6,477 bases of DNA, taken from contig DAOVJF010000157.1 in NCBI GenBank assembly GCA_030673355.1, positions 1 through 6,477 of the forward strand. Reading direction: 5' to 3'. The notes beneath the pieces were generated by a model. That model saw only the letters and a program-made list of their open reading frames with translations. It was not told the origin of the DNA and searched no databases. A program made the translations under genes and the position numbers. This DNA is from Planctomycetota bacterium. GTDB taxonomy: Bacteria > JAJVIF01 > JAPKYR01. The number at the start of each line of letters is the position of its first letter. Positions within the stretch are counted from its first letter, which is position 1. Positions 1 to 4,871 of this stretch are shown one piece after another.

Positions 1-43
1 GCTACGATTTTCCGGTCTCCCGGCACAGGATATGATTACTGCT

Positions 44-174
44 GAAAGGATATCACTCTTGTCCAATATAAATTTTCCTCAAATGGTTTAAAGTAAGGAT
101 TTCCCCTACGTGCCGTTAGCTTCCAGCTATCGGATAGCAAGTGCCGACCGCATCCTGCGGTTGGATTTTTCATG
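44..174 (+). repeat. Diverged non-coding repeat, copy A
   Basis: This copy is bounded by GAAAGGATATCA (44-55) and by the 18-mer GCGGTTGGATTTTTCATG (157-174). Both boundary words recur in the same order and orientation downstream, the first exactly and the second with one mismatch. The interior is not visibly alignable by eye. It could be an old duplicated intergenic element of unknown type. Confidence 0.4.
144..170 (+). terminator. Terminator-like hairpin with T run
   Basis: Bases 144-152 and 156-164 form a 9-bp stem (one G-T pair) around a TCC loop, followed directly by ATTTTT. A GC-rich stem with a U run fits a Rho-independent terminator for transcription entering from the left. Its 3' half and T run recur at 422-439, so it is also part of a repeat, and the terminator reading is inference. 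Confidence 0.5.
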
Positions 175-274
175 TGACGATCGCATCCAGTTTCCACCGA
201 AAAACCAGCAAAACGTGCAGATCTCTACCCGGAAATCTCGATTTAACCGCAATCGGATTATCCTGGACAGTAGT

Positions 275-439
275 GAAAGGATATCATTATGATAATGGAT
301 TGAATAACCTGCATATCCTATCATTATATTTGTCTCCTGATCCTCTCGAACGGATACCATGAGGCTTCGGATGTTTTTAATGAAGGATCGGTGATTAGCT
401 TTAATATCCGGACGGTAAGCCGCGGTTGGATTTTTTATG
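275..439 (+). repeat. Diverged non-coding repeat, copy B
   Basis: This copy starts with GAAAGGATATCA (275-286) and ends with the 18-mer at 422-439, one mismatch from copy A. It is about 34 bp longer than copy A. Its 3' hairpin is weaker (406-414 against 423-431, with two G-T pairs and one mismatch) but keeps the T6 run. A 9-bp word TATCATTAT is also repeated inside it, at 282-290 and 319-327. Confidence 0.4.
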
Positions 440-441
440 CA

Positions 442-468
442 CCCCCCCAACACCCCCCTCATTCCCCC
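442..468. other. C-rich tract (G-rich on the minus strand)
   Basis: Three C runs of 7 (442-448), 6 (453-458) and 5 (464-468) bases are separated by 4 to 5 bases. The minus strand therefore has G5, G6 and G7 runs, long enough for a G-quadruplex if one run supplies two strands of three G. The tract ends ten bases before the -35 box of the pspC promoter, so it may affect promoter opening; that effect is inference. Confidence 0.55.
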
Positions 469-477
469 ACTTCCTCT

Positions 478-507
478 TTGACTTTCCCATAACCCCTTGA
501 TTATACT
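478..507 (+). promoter_or_regulatory. Sigma70-type promoter of the pspC operon
   Basis: TTGACT (478-483) and TATACT (502-507) match the -35 and -10 consensus at five of six positions each, with an 18-bp spacer. Transcription would start near 514, giving a leader of about 27 bases before the ATG at 541. The AGAGG at 527-531, nine bases before that ATG, is a plausible ribosome binding site. Confidence 0.6.
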
Positions 508-540
508 GCCATCAACCCTAACAACCAGAGGTCCCGTCGC

Positions 541-756
541 ATGGAAAAACCCTACAAGCGCCTCTATCGATCAAAAAAAGAAAAAATTCTGCTCGGATTA
601 ATGGCCGGACTTGGCGAATATTTCAGAATCGATCCAATCATCCTCAGAATTGCAATTGTCGCATTGCTGTTCCTCACCCAGGCCGGACTTGCGGTTCCCG
701 TAATCTACTTAATCTTCGCCCTGTTAGTCCCCTACAATCCGGAGGGTACAAAATAA
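541..756 (+). CDS. Small PspC-domain membrane protein
   Basis: This 71-residue protein is almost entirely a PspC domain, the family of the phage-shock membrane protein PspC. The family signature is clear: RLYRS at 7-11, then LLGLMAGLGEYFRIDP at 17-32, where the GxxxGLGEYFxID pattern is diagnostic, and a hydrophobic membrane segment at about 35-63 interrupted by AGLAVP. Stand-alone PspC proteins of 60 to 80 residues are common in bacteria outside the Enterobacteria and sit in the inner membrane; envelope-stress sensing is known for PspC itself, but for the small stand-alone forms it is mostly assumed. The start is supported by AGAGG nine bases upstream and by the promoter. The stop codon overlaps the next start by one base (TAATG), so the two are probably translationally coupled. 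No pspA, pspB or pspF is in the window. The family call is firm; the exact role is inferred. Confidence 0.92.
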   Translation: MEKPYKRLYRSKKEKILLGLMAGLGEYFRIDPIILRIAIVALLFLTQAGLAVPVIYLIFALLVPYNPEGTK

Positions 757-1811
757 TGTCCTCGGGTTTTGGCAGCAGGAATATTACAATTGTTCCGGTC
801 AGACAAATCTCAGGGTTTGTCGCAATCGCATTCATGGCTTTTTTCCTGTTTGTACCAGAGACTGTTGCTTACAATCCGGAGTACGATGATTTCTCGCGGC
901 TGTCGTGCCGACCTTTATCAATGGGGCAGGCTGGTACCGCATTGGCCGATGATCCATCCGCGATCTTTTTCAATCCGGCGGCCCTGGCAAATCAGCACAG
1001 GTTCGCTCTCATGCACAACCACAGCGCCCGGCATTTTCCATCCGACATCACACCCACCGAAGTCGATCAGCTCGATGGCGATACGCAGGCGATAATTGTT
1101 CCGCTCGGACCGAATATCACCCTGGGGATCGGATTCAATTTCGAGGGCGAGATGGGTTACGATTATCGTCCACTTACAGATCAGGTTGAATTTCCAATCG
1201 AACATTTTGCCGGAGTCGAGCGATTCGAAGGACTTGGATTCTCTCTTTCACCACTCACCCAGATCGGCGCGGCACGTCGAAGTTTCGTGCATCGATTGTC
1301 ACAACCTGATTTGGGTTCATTCAGTGAAACCAACGGAGAGCGACTGTCAGACTGGACAAAGTATGGGGACGGTTACATTCTTGGTTTCAGGCAAAGGATA
1401 TTCCCTGGATTAACTTATGCCGGTTCCAGCTCGAAAGTTGATTTTGATTACAACAACGGCAATAGCGGAAGAATCACCCGGGGTAACAGTGCATGGGAAC
1501 TAAAACCTGCCGGATGGTTGACACTGGTCCGGGAGGAAGAATATTCCAGGTTCAGGGAAAATAGGCCGACTGCAATTAATTCCGACACTTCAGCCCGAAA
1601 ATCCATGTTCGGCATGGAATTAAACCTCGGCGGCCTTGCCAGACTTCGCTACGGCAACCTCAGTGGCAATGAAACCTGGGGCTTCGAATGGACCTTACCA
1701 AACCTGCGACTAATGTACACCGAAGCAACCAATTACCTCGACAGAGTTCTCGACGCCGGCATCGAGCGCATGAAAAACCTCCACTTCTACGGATTCATCC
1801 TGTATATCTAA
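756..1811 (+). CDS. Exported outer-membrane beta-barrel protein (FadL/PorV-like)
   Basis: The product is 351 residues. Residues 18-33 form a hydrophobic signal-peptide core, with likely cleavage after A38 (ETVA/YNPE). The mature N-terminus carries the pattern RPLSMGQAGTALADDPSA (52-69) followed by FFNPAAL (71-77). This SMGxAGTAxADDxxAxxxNPAxL pattern marks FadL-, UPF0164- and PorV-type outer-membrane barrels. The rest has alternating polar and hydrophobic strands with many glycines and aromatics, such as NITLGIGFNFEG, and ends in the aromatic-rich FYGFILYI as barrel proteins often do. GGAGGG lies nine bases before the ATG, inside the end of pspC. Co-transcription with a PspC protein puts both at the envelope. 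Cargo or substrate is unknown, and I see no type IX secretion genes that would argue for a true PorV. The protein is somewhat short for FadL, which is about 420 residues. Confidence 0.85.
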   Translation: MSSGFGSRNITIVPVRQISGFVAIAFMAFFLFVPETVAYNPEYDDFSRLSCRPLSMGQAGTALADDPSAIFFNPAALANQHRFALMHNHSARHFPSDITPTEVDQLDGDTQAIIVPLGPNITLGIGFNFEGEMGYDYRPLTDQVEFPIEHFAGVERFEGLGFSLSPLTQIGAARRSFVHRLSQPDLGSFSETNGERLSDWTKYGDGYILGFRQRIFPGLTYAGSSSKVDFDYNNGNSGRITRGNSAWELKPAGWLTLVREEEYSRFRENRPTAINSDTSARKSMFGMELNLGGLARLRYGNLSGNETWGFEWTLPNLRLMYTEATNYLDRVLDAGIERMKNLHFYGFILYI

Positions 1812-1814
1812 ATC

Positions 1815-1943
1815 CTGTAACATGCCCACTGTAACATGCCCACTGTAACACGCCCCCTGTAACATGTGCATTCTGCACACGCCCCCTGTAACATGTGCAT
1901 TCTGCGCACGCCCCCTGTAACATGTGCATTCTGCGCATGATCC
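1815..1943. repeat. Nested tandem repeat, 14-bp units passing into 29-bp units
   Basis: CTGTAAC occurs at 1815, 1829, 1843, 1857, 1886 and 1915, giving steps of 14, 14, 14, 29 and 29 bp. The first units are CTGTAACATGCCCA twice and CTGTAACACGCCCC. From 1857 the period doubles: each 29-bp unit is a CTGTAACATGTGCATT part plus a CTGCxCACGCCCC part, and the third unit decays at 1938-1943. Each 29-bp unit contains an inverted repeat TGTGCA-TTC-TGCxCA, perfect in the first (1865-1879) and with one T-G pair in the others. The array begins three bases after the stop of the barrel gene. There are no unique spacers, so it is not CRISPR. Confidence 0.85.
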
Positions 1944-1950
1944 TCAGTCA

Positions 1951-1969
1951 CATTTACATCCTGTAAATG
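1951..1969. other. Perfect 8-bp inverted repeat with TCC loop
   Basis: CATTTACA (1951-1958) and TGTAAATG (1962-1969) are perfect complements around TCC. The hairpin follows the tandem array by seven bases and is followed by ATTCTTT, a poor U tract. It could be a weak terminator for the pspC operon, a protein-binding palindrome upstream of the channel gene, or a diverged member of the array, because it keeps the ACATxCTGTAA core. Confidence 0.5.
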
Positions 1970-2042
1970 GATTCTTTCCCCACCTTCCATTCAGGATATT
2001 ATTACACAGGCACATCCATGCCGACCATTTGGAGGCATCACA

Positions 2043-2756
2043 ATGGATCAACAACAGCAACCACGACCCTATCAGCTTTTTATGCTCGGACTTTGCATCT
2101 ACGTCCTGCTCGCGCTCGCGGCCGATACATTCTTTAACCTTTCGGATGCAGCATCGCGCATCCTGTATTATGTCGATAACGCGATATGCTTTATTTTTAT
2201 AGCGGATTTCTTCATCTGTCTTTCAAGGGCTAAAAATAAACTCGACTATCTTAAATGGGGATGGATCGACCTGATATCGAGCATACCGATGCTTTCCTAC
2301 GCGAGGTGGGGCAGGCTGGTACGAATTTTCCGAATTTTAAGAGTTTTACGTGGTGTCAGGTCAGTTAAAATGCTGCTGATGTTTATGCTCGAAAAGAAAG
2401 CCCAGTCCGCATTCCTTACAGCGACATTTATCTCGATTATCCTGCTGGTATTTTCAAGTATCGCAATTCTCCAGTTTGAGGTTGTTCCCGAATCCAATAT
2501 TACGACACCTCAGGATGCTGTATGGTGGGCGTTTGTTACGATCACTACTGTCGGTTACGGCGATAAAGTGGCAGTAACAATGGGCGGACGGATAATTTCG
2601 ACAGTACTGATGACCGCGGGTGTAGGGTTATTCGGTACATTTACCGGATTTGTAGCGTCCTGGTTCCTTGATAACAAATGCGATGAAGTAGCCGAATTCA
2701 AAGCCGTGCGTAAAGAGCTTGCTGAAATAAAGGAACAACTCGCGAACCGGGCATGA
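2043..2756 (+). CDS. Voltage-gated-type potassium channel, six membrane segments
   Basis: The 237-residue product has the layout of a Kv-type channel subunit, four of which would form an inner-membrane K+ pore. S1 is about 12-31, S2 about 40-60, and S3 about 67-84 with D76. S4 carries seven arginines at exactly every third residue: R88, R91, R94, R97, R100, R103 and R106. S5 is about 121-145, the pore helix about 157-168, the selectivity filter TVGYGD 169-174, and S6 about 183-209. The tail 212-237 (DEVAEFKAVRKELAEIKEQL) looks like a short coiled coil suited to tetramer assembly. There is no RCK, TrkA-N or cyclic-nucleotide domain, so control is probably by voltage alone. GGAGG at 2031-2035, seven bases before the ATG, fixes the start. 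Possible -10 TATTAT lies at 1997-2002 without a good -35. The gene appears to stand alone. Confidence 0.95.
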   Translation: MDQQQQPRPYQLFMLGLCIYVLLALAADTFFNLSDAASRILYYVDNAICFIFIADFFICLSRAKNKLDYLKWGWIDLISSIPMLSYARWGRLVRIFRILRVLRGVRSVKMLLMFMLEKKAQSAFLTATFISIILLVFSSIAILQFEVVPESNITTPQDAVWWAFVTITTVGYGDKVAVTMGGRIISTVLMTAGVGLFGTFTGFVASWFLDNKCDEVAEFKAVRKELAEIKEQLANRA

Positions 2757-2775
2757 ATTGTTTATTATTTACGAC

Positions 2776-2797
2776 TGCGCAATGTGAGTCACGCGCA
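2776..2797. other. Weak hairpin downstream of the channel gene
   Basis: TGCGC (2776-2780) pairs with GCGCA (2793-2797), and inside it GTG (2784-2786) pairs with CAC (2790-2792), leaving AAT bulged. It lies 20 bases after the channel stop. No T run follows, so it is at best a poor terminator. The rest of 2757-2812 shows nothing else. Confidence 0.3.
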
Positions 2798-2812
2798 TAG
2801 AATTTAAATCTA

Positions 2813-2896
2813 ATGCATATCCGAAAAGCTACAACTGATGATTTTGACGCCATCGTGCAGTTGGGTGGCAAGTTTAACTGTTCGAATCGGTGGTAG
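2813..2896 (+). pseudogene. Truncated GNAT acetyltransferase, N-terminal remnant
   Basis: The frame opens at ATG 2813 and reads MHIRKATTDDFDAIVQLGGK for its first 20 residues, then six more residues and W27 before TAG at 2894-2896. The pattern IRxATxxDxxxIxxL is the classic first strand and helix of GNAT N-acetyltransferases, and LGxKF resembles phage-type members. A complete GNAT domain is about 140 to 150 residues, so only about one fifth is present. The same frame stays open after the TAG until TGA at 3125-3127, but I see no later GNAT motif such as the acetyl-CoA loop QxxGxG/A in any frame. No Shine-Dalgarno site is visible. I read it as a decayed gene whose 3' part was lost, perhaps when the adjoining folded element arrived. 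A real 27-residue peptide is possible but unlikely. Confidence 0.55.
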
Positions 2897-2998
2897 AATG
2901 TCTTAAAAGGGAAACTGACTTCGATGGAGGTCACCACGATAATGGAATTCACTTTCGACATCGCAAGAAATGAGGAGTGTTACACCCAGATCAGTGAA

Positions 2999-3105
2999 GC
3001 AGGGCGCTCCACTCAGGTGTCGCCTCTACAATCGCGAAGCGATTTTAGAGGTGAATCATCTTATGGTGACTTCCTACTAAATTCCATAAGCGTTAAGTGC
3101 CCTGT
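2999..3105 (+). other. Structured element, predicted three-way junction
   Basis: Three nested helices can form together. P1 pairs 3000-3008 with 3096-3104 (CAGGGCGCT with AGTGCCCTG, one G-T pair). P2 pairs 3020-3035 with 3039-3054, 16 positions with one C-T mismatch and one G-T pair, closed by a GAA loop; its tip is GCGAAGC (3034-3040), a known extraordinarily stable DNA mini-hairpin. P3 pairs CTTATGG (3060-3066) with CCATAAG (3084-3090) around a 17-base loop. The element lies 31 bases before the propeller gene and could be a cis-acting or small RNA, or the single-strand-recognised end of a mobile element. No protein was recognised in it. Integron attC is disfavoured because the pairing RYYYAAC site is absent, although GTTAAGT is present at 3092-3098. 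Confidence 0.55.
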
Positions 3106-3135
3106 GGTTCCTCTATTTGTGCATTGATTTTAAAC

Positions 3136-4599
3136 ATGAAAAAAAATAAATACTTAATCTTGGGGATATTTTTTTCAGTACTCTGCGTACTACTCATCTT
3201 GATAGCAATATCCTTTAGTTCCGGATCAAAACAGAGCACGTCTGATCCGCCTTCATACGGTCCTTTGGAACCCTGGATTGCAACAGTCAGCGCACCTGAT
3301 GTAAACGATTTTGGTGATGAGGGTTATTCAATTGCTGTTTATGACGATGGAAGTATTTATCTCTGCGGATATTTCGGTCGAAATTCCAGTTTTAATCCCC
3401 CTCACAGTGGTATAAATCCATTGGATGCTGGTATGTTTTTATCAAAATATTCTGTTGATGGTGTGATGGAATGGATTAAATTCTGGAATTTTGGCACATC
3501 GTATACAGCGTGGTATTATCTAACTTTGGATGTTGCTGGTAATATTTATATAGCAGGGAATTTTTATGGTGAGGTTGATTTTAGTACTAATGATCGTGAA
3601 ATTATCCACACCTCAAATGGGGGACAAGATTGTTTTCTGATGAAATTATCAAATTCCGGTGACTGGATTTGGTCCAGAACCTGGGGTGGTGCCAGCGACA
3701 CAAGCCAGTTTCCAGATGATTACATTTCTGGATTAATCTCATCTCCTTCTGGCGATATTGCAGTTATTGGCGCTGTTAGTACCCCTACAGTTTTTAGTGA
3801 TAGAAACTCAACCTTTGATATTATCCCGACCGGAATGAGAACTTCGTATCTAATCATTTTTACGACTAATAGCGATATTGTCGGACATCATGTATTCGAG
3901 GTAACAATGTTTAATGACCTTCCAGATGTTACCTGTTCGGATCAAGGGAATTATTTTATAACCGGTACCTTCGCAGGCGTGATGGAATTAGATTGTCCTT
4001 CAGGACCAGATAGGATTTCGGCTCCATCCGAATCGCCTATATGCTTCGTTAGTAGATTGGACAAGCGAGGTAAAATGGATTGGTTACATCAAGGCTATGA
4101 TTTCCAATTTTATGATCTCGTAGTTGATGATTCAGAGAGTGTTTACGTTTCAGGATCATATTTTAATAACGCTTCTCCAGATAATGGTGTATTTCTAAGA
4201 GCATTTGACCCAAATGGTAATATTGTATGGGAACGTCCATGGGGCATATCAAGACAACATAGCCTTATCAAAATGGACATCGACATTAATAATAACTTGG
4301 TTTTGGCAGGTCTGTATGTCGAACCATCTAACACGGTGACCGCAAACCGTGGATATGATATTTTCTTAAGAACTGTGACCAACGATGGTTTGACAACAAA
4401 TACATTCACCTTCGGTGGACCTGAGCGTGATATTCTTAACGATTTAGTTGTAGACAACAGTAATAATATTTACCTGACAGGGAGTTTCACTGATAGTATT
4501 GAATTTCCACCAGAATTTGGGATTAAACCAATTACATTTGGAAATGGTCAGGATTGTTTTGCTGTACGAATTAATTTAAATGAATCAGGACAACAATGA
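3136..4599 (+). CDS. Exported seven-bladed beta-propeller protein (SBBP-type repeats)
   Basis: From ATG 3136 the product is 487 residues. The start MKKNKYLILG gives a charged N-terminus followed by a hydrophobic stretch (6-27), a signal peptide or membrane anchor; C17 lies in LCV, which is a poor lipobox. In-frame GTG 3097 would add 13 residues and spoil this signal, so I reject it. Seven blades follow, each with a GNIYhxG-like strand, at about residues 72-78, 136-141, 206-212, 271-277, 335-340, 386-392 and 443-449. Most blades continue to DxFhxKhxxxG and a tryptophan strand (WxxxWGG). This fits the SBBP family. The seventh blade lacks its final tryptophan strand, and an unpaired one lies at W47 (EPWIATV), so the ring is probably closed by joining the two ends. 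No enzyme site is seen; binding or surface function is inferred. There is no good ribosome binding site, and the gene is clearly AT-richer than its neighbours. Confidence 0.88.
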   Translation: MKKNKYLILGIFFSVLCVLLILIAISFSSGSKQSTSDPPSYGPLEPWIATVSAPDVNDFGDEGYSIAVYDDGSIYLCGYFGRNSSFNPPHSGINPLDAGMFLSKYSVDGVMEWIKFWNFGTSYTAWYYLTLDVAGNIYIAGNFYGEVDFSTNDREIIHTSNGGQDCFLMKLSNSGDWIWSRTWGGASDTSQFPDDYISGLISSPSGDIAVIGAVSTPTVFSDRNSTFDIIPTGMRTSYLIIFTTNSDIVGHHVFEVTMFNDLPDVTCSDQGNYFITGTFAGVMELDCPSGPDRISAPSESPICFVSRLDKRGKMDWLHQGYDFQFYDLVVDDSESVYVSGSYFNNASPDNGVFLRAFDPNGNIVWERPWGISRQHSLIKMDIDINNNLVLAGLYVEPSNTVTANRGYDIFLRTVTNDGLTTNTFTFGGPERDILNDLVVDNSNNIYLTGSFTDSIEFPPEFGIKPITFGNGQDCFAVRINLNESGQQ

Positions 4600-4632
4600 T
4601 CAAACAGGATTTCCCATATATGCGAGCCAGAT

Positions 4633-4683
4633 CCGAGCGTCCTGATTAGTAATTAACTTGACTCCCGTAACGCAGGACGTCGG
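4633..4683 (+). terminator. Stem-loop after the propeller gene, possible terminator
   Basis: CCG (4633-4635) plus GCGTCCTG (4637-4644) pair with CAGGACGT (4673-4680) plus CGG (4681-4683), leaving A4636 bulged; one pair is G-T. The loop is 28 bases, long for an intrinsic terminator, and the following CCTTTATTAAG is only a weak U tract. It may end the propeller transcript or be part of the leader of the next gene. Confidence 0.35.
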
Positions 4684-4771
4684 CCTTTATTAAGAAATTT
4701 TATCAATCCGTTCAAATACTGTACGCCCCCACTCTTGCTAAACTTCACGCCTTTCAGTAAACTAATTCCCT

Positions 4772-4805
4772 GGTTCGAAGCGGTCGGGTGTCCTGCCGTC
4801 GAACC
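4772..4805 (+). promoter_or_regulatory. Leader hairpin upstream of the GTPase gene
   Basis: GGTTCGA (4772-4778) pairs with TCGAACC (4799-4805), and CGG (4781-4783) with CCG (4796-4798), leaving A4779 and G4780 bulged and a 12-base loop with a possible U-G pair at its base. GTCCTGC (4790-4796), mostly in this loop, could pair instead with GCAGGAC (4672-4678) in the stem-loop upstream. This looks like part of a structured 5' leader. It is not a tRNA: the arms do not fit a cloverleaf on either strand. Confidence 0.45.
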
Positions 4806-4839
4806 CCAACTCCACCTGGAGCACATCTGTTAAACGACC

Positions 4840-4864
4840 CCTCCTTATCAAATCATTTAAGGAG
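4840..4864 (+). promoter_or_regulatory. Hairpin hiding the Shine-Dalgarno site of the GTPase gene
   Basis: CTCCTTA (4841-4847) is a perfect complement of TAAGGAG (4858-4864), and TAAGGAG is the ribosome binding site of the gene starting at 4872, seven bases away. The loop is ten bases. CCTCCTTA at 4840-4847 equals the 3' end of typical 16S rRNA, so the mRNA carries its own copy of the anti-Shine-Dalgarno sequence. Folding would block initiation until something opens the hairpin, such as a ligand, a protein, heat or an upstream structure. The pairing is seen directly; regulation is inference. Confidence 0.6.
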
Positions 4865-4871
4865 TCGCTAA

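Larger units (their letters stand above)
1..540. other. Non-coding region upstream of the pspC operon
   Basis: I see no convincing gene in this 540-bp stretch. The longest open frame, 111 codons on the minus strand at 127-462, runs through the repeats, has no recognisable domain and no clear ribosome binding site. What is visible is a terminator-like hairpin near 144-170, two related repeat units, several short palindromes (GCTATC-G-GATAGC at 126-138; TATCAT-T-ATGATA at 282-294), a C-rich tract at 442-468, and the promoter for the following operon. The upstream gene that would be ended by the hairpin lies outside the window. Confidence 0.7.

Noticed and set aside
127..462. 111-codon minus-strand frame in the upstream region
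   Set aside because: It runs through repeats, palindromes and the C tract, shows no domain, and lacks a ribosome binding site.
1815..1943. CRISPR array
   Set aside because: The units are contiguous and nearly identical throughout; there are no unique spacers, no leader and no cas genes.
2999..3105. Integron attC site
   Set aside because: GTTAAGT fits GTTRRRY, but no matching RYYYAAC is present at the other end, and there is no integrase in the window.
2924..3127. 67-residue + strand protein
   Set aside because: Most of it overlaps the long paired element at 2999-3105, whose palindromes explain the open frame; no family was recognised.
3097..3135. GTG start giving a 500-residue propeller protein
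   Set aside because: It would put 13 extra residues before MKKNK, which is an ideal signal-peptide start, and the GTG lies within the P1 stem of the folded element.
4772..4821. tRNA gene suggested by GGTTCGA
   Set aside because: On neither strand do the surrounding bases form acceptor, D and anticodon arms, and the putative T stem does not pair.
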